DNA from: Pseudomonadota bacterium
GTDB lineage: Bacteria > Pseudomonadota > Alphaproteobacteria > Rhizobiales > Devosiaceae
Reading direction: 5' to 3'
DNA length: 64,000 nucleotides
Assembly (NCBI GenBank): GCA_023388175.1
Contig: JAEWGT010000009.1
Location: 248,001-312,000 of the forward strand
Shown here piece after piece: positions 25,760 through 33,366 of the stretch. The stretch's first letter is position 1. Every line of letters begins with the position of its first letter. The notes beneath the pieces were generated by a model. It had not been told where the DNA came from, did not search any database, and was given only the letters and a program-made list of their open reading frames with translations. The position numbers were made by a program, and so were the translations under genes.

Positions 25760-27322
25760 ATGGGGCTAGAAACGATGATGCGACAGGCGATTGCAGGAAG
25801 AGATGATTTGGCTCCGGCCGGCGCTCCTTCTCTTCCTTCCTCTACAAAAGGCGATAGTCCTGTCATGTCCGATAGCTCATCCGAAACCCAGCGCGATCTC
25901 TGGACCCGGGTGCGCGCACGGCTCAAGGCGGCAGTGGGCGAGGATGTCTTCACCTCCTGGTTTGCGCGCCTCGAACTGGAAGAACTGGTGGATGACCTGG
26001 TCCATCTCTCCGCGCCCACCCGTTTCCTCTGCTCCTGGGTGCAGTCCCATTATGCCGAGAAAATCCTCGAAGCCTTCCGTCACGACCTGCCCGAGGCGGC
26101 CCGCCTTCAGGTGACCATGCGCGTCAATGGTCAGGCGCGTCCCCGCATCGCGCCGCTGGCCGAAACAGCGCCCGAAGCCCCGTCTGCCCTGGCCGATGGC
26201 CAGGCCGAGGCCGCGCCCGCCCCGGCCGCCATGCCCAGCGTGCCGCGTCTCGTCCGGGACAATGCCAAGGGCGATGCGCTGTCCGGCAGCGCCATCGATC
26301 CGCGCATGACCTTCGACACTTTCGTCGCCGGTTCGGCCAATGAAATGGCCTTCGGGGTCGCCAAGCAGTTGGCCAATGCGGCGATCAACAACACCGTGAC
26401 CTTCAACCCGGTCTATATTCATTCCACCGTCGGGCTCGGCAAGTCGCACCTGCTCAACGCCATTGCCCATTCGGTTGCTCAGGCCGACCCGTCCAAGAAC
26501 ATCGTCTATCTGACGGCCGACCATTTCATGTACCATTTCATCACCGCCGTGCAGCGCCAGAGCGCGCTCGGCTTCAAGGAATGGCTGCGCCGGGTCGATC
26601 TGCTGCTGATCGACGACATGCAGTTCCTGCAGGGCAAGTCCGCCACCGAATTCGGCCATACGCTGGGCGCGCTGCTGACCGGCGCCAAGCAGATCGTGGT
26701 GGCTGGCGATGCACCGCCGCGCGATCTCGAAATGCTCGATGAGCGCGTGCGTTCGCGGCTCTCGGGCGGGCTGGTCGTGCCGATCTCCACCTTCGACCTC
26801 GATCTGCGCCGCGATATCGTGCAGCGCCGCGCCGAGCAGGTGAATGCGCGCTTCGGCATGCAGTTCCCCACCGCGGTGATCGACTATATCGCCCGCGCCG
26901 TGGTCAGCCATGGCCGCGATCTCGATGGCGCCGTCAACCGGCTCGTTGCCGCCAACCAGCTGACCGGTGAACTCATCACCGTGCCGCTGGCCGAAAAGAC
27001 CCTGGCCGACCTCATCCGCTCGCGCGATGCCAAGCGCGTCCGCATCGAGGACATTCTGAAGGCCGTGTCGCGCCACTATAAGGTGCCGCGCAATGAACTG
27101 CTCTCGGCCCGCCGCAGCCGCGACGTGGTACGCCCGCGCCAGATCGCCATGTATCTGGCCAAGGCGCTGACCGCCCGCTCGCTGCCTGAAATCGGCCGGC
27201 GCTTCGGCGGCCGCGATCACACCACCGTGCTGCATTCGGTGCGCAAGGTGGAACAGATGATCAAGGACGATATCGAGCTCGGCCAGGAAATCGAACTGCT
27301 CAAGCGCATGCTTGAAGAATAG
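25760..27322 (+). CDS. dnaA: Chromosomal replication initiator DnaA
   Basis: DnaA binds DnaA boxes and opens oriC. Domain I is LWTRVRARLKAAVGEDVFTSWFARLELEEL, followed by a Pro/Ala-rich linker. The AAA+ domain has Walker A STVGLGKSHLLNAI, in which Ser replaces the usual Thr, and Walker B LLLIDDMQFLQGK. The DNA-binding domain IV ends with FGGRDHTTVLHSVRKVEQM. I used ATG 25760 because GGAG lies 8 bp upstream (521 residues). ATG 25865 (485 residues, MSDSSSETQRDLW) matches the conserved core but has a poorly spaced ribosome-binding site. Confidence 0.95.
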   Translation: MGLETMMRQAIAGRDDLAPAGAPSLPSSTKGDSPVMSDSSSETQRDLWTRVRARLKAAVGEDVFTSWFARLELEELVDDLVHLSAPTRFLCSWVQSHYAEKILEAFRHDLPEAARLQVTMRVNGQARPRIAPLAETAPEAPSALADGQAEAAPAPAAMPSVPRLVRDNAKGDALSGSAIDPRMTFDTFVAGSANEMAFGVAKQLANAAINNTVTFNPVYIHSTVGLGKSHLLNAIAHSVAQADPSKNIVYLTADHFMYHFITAVQRQSALGFKEWLRRVDLLLIDDMQFLQGKSATEFGHTLGALLTGAKQIVVAGDAPPRDLEMLDERVRSRLSGGLVVPISTFDLDLRRDIVQRRAEQVNARFGMQFPTAVIDYIARAVVSHGRDLDGAVNRLVAANQLTGELITVPLAEKTLADLIRSRDAKRVRIEDILKAVSRHYKVPRNELLSARRSRDVVRPRQIAMYLAKALTARSLPEIGRRFGGRDHTTVLHSVRKVEQMIKDDIELGQEIELLKRMLEE

Positions 27323-27330
27323 GGATAAAG

Positions 27331-27423
27331 GGGCGGCAACTTGCCGCCCGCCCTTGCCTTTTGGTCAATGAATTGCAAAGGTCCACACCCCGGTTCGCCG
27401 GGGTTTGTCGTCTCTTGAGAGAC
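27331..27423 (+). promoter_or_regulatory. Three consecutive hairpins between dnaA and dnaN
   Basis: GGGCGGCAA / TTGCCGCCC (27331-27349), ACCCCGG / CCGGGGT with TTCG loop (27387-27404) and GTCTC / GAGAC (27410-27423) occupy the dnaA-dnaN gap. They have no long T-runs and may attenuate or stabilise the transcript. Confidence 0.45.
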
Positions 27424-27446
27424 GTGTTGAGTGCCAGGGGTAGGAA

Positions 27447-28568
27447 ATGAAAGTCACGCTCGAACGCAATCATCTGCTCAAGTCGCTGAGCCATGTGCAT
27501 CGGGTGGTCGAACGCCGCAATACCTATCCGATCCTGGCCAACGTCCTGTTCAAGGCCGGTGACGACCGGGTCGAATTGCGCGCCACCGACCTCGATATCG
27601 AGGTGACCGAAAGCGTGCCCGCCATGGTCTCCACCCCCGGCACCACCACCGTGCCGGCCCATACGCTTTATGAAATCGTGCGCAAGCTCTCCGACGGCGC
27701 CGAGGTCAAGCTCGAAACCGATGGTGGCGAAAACATGGTGCTGACCTCCGGGCGCTCGCGCTTCAATCTCGCCTGTCTCAGCCCCGACAGCTTCCCCGAT
27801 CTCAAGTCCGGCGCTTTCGCCCATGAGTTCGATATTGCGGCGGCCTCGCTGCGCGAGTTGATCGAGCGCACCCAGTTCGCCATCTCCAATGAGGAGACGC
27901 GCTACTATCTCAACGGCATCTATTTCCATGCCGTCGAAAATTCGGCCTCTGGAAGCCTGTTCCGCGCCGTCGCCACCGACGGCCACCGCATGGCCCGCGC
28001 CGAAATCGCGGCGCCCGCCGGCGCCGAAGGCATGCATGGCATCATCGTGCCGAAAAAGACCGTGGGCGAAGTCCAGAAGCTTCTCGATGGCGTCGATGGC
28101 GACGTGCATGTGGAAGTCTCCGACACCAAGATCCGCTTCACCGTGGGTACGGTCGTGCTGCTGAGCAAGCTGATCGAAGGCACTTTCCCCGACTACGACC
28201 GGGTGACGCCGAAGAACAATGACAAGCAGATGCTGGTGGATCGCGCCGGCTTCGCCATTGCCGTGGATCGCGTGTCCACCATCGCTTCGGATCGCGGCGG
28301 CAAGGCGGTCAAGCTCGCCGCCACCAATGGCCTGCTCGAACTTTCGGTGACCAATCCCGACCATGGTACGGCCAGCGAGGAAGTGGCGGTGGATTTCGAC
28401 ACCGACGGTTTCGAGATCGGCTTCAATGCCCGCTATCTCCTCGACATCATCACCCAGATCCGCTCGGAAAACGCCGTCTTCCTGTTCAATGACGCCAATT
28501 CCCCGACCCTGGTGAAGGAAGAGGGCGAGGCCAACGCCCTCTACGTGCTGATGCCGATGCGTGTCTAG
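27447..28568 (+). CDS. dnaN: DNA polymerase III beta sliding clamp
   Basis: The beta clamp encircles DNA as a dimer and tethers polymerase III. It has 373 residues in three similar domains, beginning MKVTLERNHLLKSLSHVHRVVERRNTYPILAN. FRAVATDGHRMARAE and the C-terminal YVLMPMRV are hallmarks. GGTAGG lies 4 bp before the ATG. Order after dnaA and before recF-gyrB is the ancestral replication cluster. Tandem hairpin repeats follow the stop. Confidence 0.98.
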   Translation: MKVTLERNHLLKSLSHVHRVVERRNTYPILANVLFKAGDDRVELRATDLDIEVTESVPAMVSTPGTTTVPAHTLYEIVRKLSDGAEVKLETDGGENMVLTSGRSRFNLACLSPDSFPDLKSGAFAHEFDIAAASLRELIERTQFAISNEETRYYLNGIYFHAVENSASGSLFRAVATDGHRMARAEIAAPAGAEGMHGIIVPKKTVGEVQKLLDGVDGDVHVEVSDTKIRFTVGTVVLLSKLIEGTFPDYDRVTPKNNDKQMLVDRAGFAIAVDRVSTIASDRGGKAVKLAATNGLLELSVTNPDHGTASEEVAVDFDTDGFEIGFNARYLLDIITQIRSENAVFLFNDANSPTLVKEEGEANALYVLMPMRV

Positions 28569-28574
28569 GCGGCG

Positions 28575-28722
28575 TCCCGCAGGGGAAATCGCTCCAGTGG
28601 AGCGATTTAAGCCGACTAGGCCCGGAGCGCTATGCGCGCAGGGCGGGGCAGTTCCCGCAGGGGAAATCGCTCCAGTGGAGCGATTTAAGCCGACCAGGCC
28701 CGGAGCGCTATGCGCGCAGGGC
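28575..28722 (+). repeat. Two tandem 78-bp hairpin repeats after dnaN
   Basis: The two units start at 28575 and 28653 and are nearly identical. Each contains CCCGCAGGGGAAATC and a 10-bp stem with AGT loop (AAATCGCTCC / GGAGCGATTT). TTAAGCCGAC and a GC-rich tail GCGCTATGCGCGCAGGGCG follow. A related array follows gyrB with a different stem sequence. Confidence 0.85.
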
Positions 28723-28746
28723 GCCGGCACGGTTTCAAAGAAGATA

Positions 28747-28879
28747 CCCCTCACTCGTCTCGGCCTGCGGCCGATCTACCCTCTCCCGCAAGGGGAGAGT
28801 GGCGAGCCGGTGGTCGGCCGAGACGCGATCCCCCCTTCTCCCCTTGCGGGAGAAGGTGCCCGAAGGGCGGATGAGGGGT
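28747..28879. repeat. Dispersed inverted repeat upstream of recF
   Basis: CCCCTCACTC and GATGAGGGG form the ends. CTCTCCCGCAAGGGGAGAG and CTCCCCTTGCGGGAGAAGG form the inner arms, and CGTCTCGGCC / GGCCGAGACG a middle pair. Together with 28575-28722 it fills the 345-bp dnaN-recF gap. Confidence 0.75.
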
Positions 28880-28913
28880 GCGGCGCTGGCCTTGCGCCGG
28901 GGAGAGGTGAACC

Positions 28914-30023
28914 ATGATCCGCCACATCTCCCGCCTGCGCCTCACTGCTTTCCGCAATTATGCCTCGGCGGCGCTCGATCTCGATTCCCGCCATGTCGTG
29001 CTGACCGGCCCCAACGGCTCGGGCAAGACGAACCTGCTTGAAGCCGTGTCTGTCCTCTCGCCGGGGCGCGGCCTGCGCGGGGCCAGCTTCGATACATTGC
29101 AGTCGCAGGGCTCCGACCTGCCCTGGGCCGTCGCCGCCTCCGTGGAGGCCGATTCCGGCCCCGCAGACATCGGCACCGGCGCGACGCCAGATGGTGGCCG
29201 CCGGGTGCGCATCAATGGCGCCAATGCCCGCTCCATCGAGGCGATGAGCGATTATCTGCGTGTGCTCTGGCTGACCCCTGCCATGGATGGCCTGTTTTCC
29301 GGTCCGGCGGGCGAACGGCGGCGGTTTCTGGACCGGCTGGTCACCACGCTCATCCCCGCCCATTCCTCGGCAGTATCCGACTTCGAAAAGGCCATGCGCC
29401 AGCGCAACCGGCTGCTCGAGGAAGGCGGCGACCCGCGCTGGCTGTCGGCCATCGAGGCGCAGATGGCCGAGCTTGGCGCCTCGGTCCATCTCAACCGTAC
29501 CGATAGTCTCGTCTCGCTGCAGGCGCTGATCGCGCAAAGTCTCGAAGACGCCAATTTCCCCGCCGCCATCCTGTCGCTGACGGCCCTGTTCGAGGATATG
29601 GCCGAGCCTCACCAATCGGCCGCATTGGAGGCGGTTCTGGCGCAGCGCTGGCATGATGCGCGCGGCCTTGATCGCGCCGCCGGACGCACCACATCCGGGC
29701 CACATCGCGTCGATCTCGAAGTCGTGCATGCGCAAAAGCAGATGCCGGCGGCCCTTGGCTCGACCGGCGAGCAGAAGGCGCTGCTGATCGGACTGATCCT
29801 CGCCCATGCGCGGCTGGTGCGGTTGCGAACCGGCATTACCCCGTTTCTGCTGCTCGACGAGATCGCAGCCCATCTCGATCCGGACCGGCGGCGGGCGCTG
29901 TTTCAGGCGCTGGACGGGCTGGAAACCCAGTGTTTCCTCACCGGCACCGATGCGCTTCTGTTCGAAGCGCTGGAGGATCGGGCGCAGCGCATTTCCGTGC
30001 GAGACGGCCGGCTGGCCCGCTAG
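28914..30023 (+). CDS. recF: DNA replication and repair protein RecF
   Basis: RecF is an SMC-like ABC ATPase that loads RecA at gapped DNA with RecO and RecR. It has 369 residues. Walker A is GPNGSGKTNLLEA near residue 32, the signature is STGEQKALLIGL and Walker B is FLLLDEIAAHLD. SDYLRVLWLTPAMDGLFSG is a family segment. A good ribosome-binding site (GGAGAGGTG) precedes the ATG. gyrB follows after 105 bp. Confidence 0.96.
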   Translation: MIRHISRLRLTAFRNYASAALDLDSRHVVLTGPNGSGKTNLLEAVSVLSPGRGLRGASFDTLQSQGSDLPWAVAASVEADSGPADIGTGATPDGGRRVRINGANARSIEAMSDYLRVLWLTPAMDGLFSGPAGERRRFLDRLVTTLIPAHSSAVSDFEKAMRQRNRLLEEGGDPRWLSAIEAQMAELGASVHLNRTDSLVSLQALIAQSLEDANFPAAILSLTALFEDMAEPHQSAALEAVLAQRWHDARGLDRAAGRTTSGPHRVDLEVVHAQKQMPAALGSTGEQKALLIGLILAHARLVRLRTGITPFLLLDEIAAHLDPDRRRALFQALDGLETQCFLTGTDALLFEALEDRAQRISVRDGRLAR

Positions 30024-30128
30024 GGCCGGAAATCCCCGGCAAATGCCTCTGAAATGGCCAATTTCCTTGGGGTTTTACCCCCATTCCGCTAGAACGGAAC
30101 TTGAGTTTTAACGACTGATTCGGACCCT

Positions 30129-32555
30129 ATGAGCGACAGCGAAAACCCGACCCCGAACGAATATGGCGCCGACAGCATCAAGGTGCTGAAAGGGCTCGAT
30201 GCCGTGCGTAAGCGCCCCGGCATGTATATCGGGGATACCGACGACGGTTCGGGCCTGCATCACATGGTCTATGAGGTGGTGGATAACGCCATCGACGAGG
30301 CGCTGGCCGGCCATGCCGATCTCGTCACGGTAACGCTCAATCCCGATGGTTCGGTGACGGTGACCGACAATGGTCGCGGCATTCCGGTGGGCATCCACAA
30401 GGAAGAAGGCGTCTCGGCAGCCGAGGTCATCATGACCCAGCTTCATGCCGGCGGTAAATTCGACCAGAATTCCTACAAGGTTTCCGGTGGCCTGCACGGC
30501 GTGGGCGTTTCGGTGGTCAATGCGCTGTCGGTGTTTTTGCAGCTCTCGATCCGCCGCGACGGGCAGGTGCATGAGATCAGCTTCACCCATGGCGTGGCCG
30601 ACGCGCCGCTCAAGGTGGTTGGTGAGTATGAGGGTCGCTCGGGCACGTCGGTGACCTTCCTGCCCTCCACCGAAACCTTCACCATGGTGGAGTTCGATTT
30701 CAAGACGCTGGAACATCGCCTGCGCGAGCTGGCCTTCCTCAATTCCGGCGTCCGGATTCTCCTGGCAGACCGCCGCCATCCAGAGCCGGTCGAGGTTGAG
30801 CTGTTCTATGAGGGCGGGCTCGAAGCCTTTGTCCGCTATCTCGACAAGTCCAAGGCCCCGGTCATCGAAGCCCCGATCACCATGATCTCGGAGAAGGACG
30901 GCATTACCGTCGAAGTGGCGCTGCAGTGGAATGACAGCTACCACGAAAACGTCCTCTGCTTCACCAACAACATCCCCCAGCGCGATGGCGGCACGCACCT
31001 TGCCGGCCTGCGCGGTGCGCTGACGCGCCAGGTCACCGGCTATGCGGAAAGCTCCGGCATCGCCAAGAAGGAAAAGGTCTCGCTGACCGGCGACGACACC
31101 CGCGAGGGCCTCACCTGCGTGCTCTCGGTCAAGGTGCCCGATCCCAAATTCTCCTCCCAGACCAAGGACAAGCTGGTCTCCTCCGAAGTGCGCCCCGTTG
31201 TCGAGAACATCGTCAACGAAAAGCTCGGCCAGTGGTTCGAGGAGCATCCCAACGAAGCCAAGACCATTGTCGCCAAGGTGGTGGAAGCCGCTTCCGCCCG
31301 CGAAGCCGCCCGCAAGGCGCGCGAGCTGACCCGCCGCAAGGGCGCGCTGGAAATCTCGTCACTGCCGGGCAAGCTGGCCGATTGCCAGGAACGCGACCCG
31401 GCAAAGTCCGAAATCTTCATCGTCGAGGGTGACTCCGCCGGTGGCTCCGCCAAGCAGGGCCGCGACCGCTCCAACCAGGCCGTGCTGCCGCTGCGCGGCA
31501 AGATCCTCAATGTCGAACGCGCCCGCTTTGATCGCATGATCTCTTCCGACCAGGTCGGCACGCTGATCACGGCGCTGGGCACCGGCATCGGGCGGGAAGA
31601 ATTCAATCCCGACAAACTGCGCTACCACAAGATCATCATCATGACCGACGCGGACGTGGACGGCGCCCATATCCGCACGCTGCTGCTGACCTTTTTCTAT
31701 CGCCAGACGCGCGAGCTGATCGAGCGCGGTCATATCTATATCGCCCAGCCGCCGCTTTATAAGGCGACCCGCGGCCGTTCCGAACTCTACCTCAAGGACG
31801 AGAACGCGCTGGAAAACTACCTGCTCGAAAACGGGCTGGAAGACGCTGTGTTCAGGACCCGCGACGGGGCCGAGCATGCCGGCCACGACCTGCTCGGCAT
31901 TCTCCAGCAGGCACGGGACATCACCAAGGCGATCAATAATCTCAATACCCGCTACAACCGCAATCTGGTGGAGCAGGCGGCCATTGTCGGCGGGCTCGAT
32001 CCCGATGGCATGTCCGACCCCGAAAAGAGCGGCGAAACCCTCAAGCGCGTCGCCCAGCGGCTGGACCGTATTTCCGACGAGCTCGAACGCGGCTGGACCG
32101 GCGAGATCACTGACGAGGAGGCTTTGGCCTTCTCGCGCACTGTGCGCGGCGTCACCGAAACGCACCAGATCGACCGGGCGCTGCTGCAAAGCGCCGATGC
32201 GCGCAAGCTGCGCAGCCTGGCCGAGCGGCTCGACGAATTGTTCGGCGGCGTCCCCACCCTGACCCGCAAGGGCGATACCATCAATATCTACGGGCCATCG
32301 ACCCTGTTCAAGGCGGTGACCGATGCCGGGCGCAAGGGCCTCAGCCTGCAGCGCTATAAAGGCCTGGGCGAAATGAATGCCGAGCAGCTCTGGGAAACCA
32401 CGCTCGACCCCAATGCCCGCACCCTGCTGCGCGTCGAAATCGACCAGACCGACGAGGCTGACCAGATCTTCACCGCCCTGATGGGCGACCTTGTGGAGCC
32501 GCGTCGTGACTTCATCCAGGACAATGCGTTGAATGTAAGCAATCTGGATGTCTGA
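30129..32555 (+). CDS. gyrB: DNA gyrase subunit B
   Basis: GyrB is the ATPase subunit of the type II topoisomerase that introduces negative supercoils. It has 808 residues. The GHKL ATPase has EVVDNAIDEALAGHAD and DNGRGIPVG, with GGLHGVGVSVVNALS after them. The TOPRIM domain has EGDSAGGSAKQGRDR and DADVDGAHIRTLLLTFF. The C-terminal QRYKGLGEMNAEQLWETT contacts GyrA. A GGGGTTTTACCCC hairpin lies in the leader. A tandem hairpin array follows the stop. Confidence 0.98.
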   Translation: MSDSENPTPNEYGADSIKVLKGLDAVRKRPGMYIGDTDDGSGLHHMVYEVVDNAIDEALAGHADLVTVTLNPDGSVTVTDNGRGIPVGIHKEEGVSAAEVIMTQLHAGGKFDQNSYKVSGGLHGVGVSVVNALSVFLQLSIRRDGQVHEISFTHGVADAPLKVVGEYEGRSGTSVTFLPSTETFTMVEFDFKTLEHRLRELAFLNSGVRILLADRRHPEPVEVELFYEGGLEAFVRYLDKSKAPVIEAPITMISEKDGITVEVALQWNDSYHENVLCFTNNIPQRDGGTHLAGLRGALTRQVTGYAESSGIAKKEKVSLTGDDTREGLTCVLSVKVPDPKFSSQTKDKLVSSEVRPVVENIVNEKLGQWFEEHPNEAKTIVAKVVEAASAREAARKARELTRRKGALEISSLPGKLADCQERDPAKSEIFIVEGDSAGGSAKQGRDRSNQAVLPLRGKILNVERARFDRMISSDQVGTLITALGTGIGREEFNPDKLRYHKIIIMTDADVDGAHIRTLLLTFFYRQTRELIERGHIYIAQPPLYKATRGRSELYLKDENALENYLLENGLEDAVFRTRDGAEHAGHDLLGILQQARDITKAINNLNTRYNRNLVEQAAIVGGLDPDGMSDPEKSGETLKRVAQRLDRISDELERGWTGEITDEEALAFSRTVRGVTETHQIDRALLQSADARKLRSLAERLDELFGGVPTLTRKGDTINIYGPSTLFKAVTDAGRKGLSLQRYKGLGEMNAEQLWETTLDPNARTLLRVEIDQTDEADQIFTALMGDLVEPRRDFIQDNALNVSNLDV

Positions 32556-32557
32556 GA

Positions 32558-32795
32558 GCCGGCCGCAAGGCGGCAAAATCTCTCCAGTGGAGAGATTTTA
32601 GGCGAGCAGGCCATGAGACCTATGGTCGAATGGCAGGGCGGCCCGCAGGGAGAAATCTCCCCGGTGGGGAGATTTAAGCAGGCTAGGCCATGAGACCTAT
32701 GGTCGAATGGCAGGGCGACCCGCAGGGAGAAATCTCCCCGGTGGGGAGATTTAAGCAGGCTAGGCCATGAGACCTTTGGTCGAATGGCAGGGCGT
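32558..32795 (+). repeat. Three tandem 77- to 83-bp hairpin repeats after gyrB
   Basis: Units start at about 32558, 32641 and 32718. Each has a hairpin followed by CCATGAGACCTATGGTCGAA and TGGCAGGGCG. The stem of unit 1 is AAAATCTCTCC / GGAGAGATTTT, while units 2 and 3 have AAATCTCCCC / GGGGAGATTT. Compared with the dnaN array (CGCTCC / GGAGCG) both sides of the stem change together. Confidence 0.88.
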
Positions 32796-33366
32796 CAGCA
32801 CGTAACATATCCACCCGAGCGCGCGGCTCCATCGCCTCCCTCCCCCTTGAGGGGAGGGATCGAGGGTGGGGGTTCTGCGCTCCGCGCAAGCTCAATTGGC
32901 GTTATAATGCGCTGAACGTGCAGCAGCCAACTGCCCTCGTCTCAGCGGGCCAGCGGCGTCTGCGAAGACGTATCGCCCCCCACAGCATTCCTGCCAGTCT
33001 GAGACCCATCCATGTTTCATCGTCATTGCCGGGCTTGTCCCGGCAATCCATTCTGAGGGCGGCATGGACCACCGGGACAAGCCGGTGGTGACGATGGCGG
33101 CCAAGCGCGATCTCGATCCGCAGGGCCATTCATTCTGATGGACCGAATGGAGGAGAAAAGGCCACGAGCACCAGGCTGGAATGGCAGGGCATGCGGCATG
33201 TGCAAAGTCCACAGCCGCGAGAGCGCAGTAACACGAAATCCAATCCAGCCTGGCCCTTGCGCGGAGGGTGGCCGCCAGTGCGCTCTGTCCCTCATCAGCA
33301 GCTTTTGGAGCCGGTGCGGTCCGTCATCCTCTCCCCGCTCCACCCGGCATTAACCCTCATCGGCGC
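32796..33366. other. Repeat-rich gap between gyrB array and STT3-like gene
   Basis: No gene is supported here. It contains a CCTCCCTCCCCC / GGGGAGGG hairpin at 32835-32872 and a REP/BIME-like pair at 33021-33096. The remaining bases show nothing recognisable. Confidence 0.6.
33021..33096. repeat. REP/BIME-like inverted repeat
   Basis: CGTCATTGCCGGGCTTGTCC (left) faces GGGACAAGCCGGTGGTGACG (right) about 20 bp apart. Each arm also folds back on itself (GCCGGG...CCCGGC and CACCGG...CCGGTG). The core resembles that of 6688-6764. Confidence 0.8.

Noticed and set aside
26440..26475. Ser instead of Thr in the DnaA Walker A motif
   Set aside because: Ser can serve the same role in P-loops. All other motifs are intact, so inactivation is unlikely.
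28561..28917. 118-aa frame with repeated peptide after dnaN
   Set aside because: The peptide repeat is a by-product of the 78-bp DNA repeats. There is no ribosome-binding site and the frame runs into the inverted repeat.
32558..32795. CRISPR-like tandem units after gyrB
   Set aside because: Only three units, contiguous without unique spacers, each with a long hairpin. No cas genes are near.
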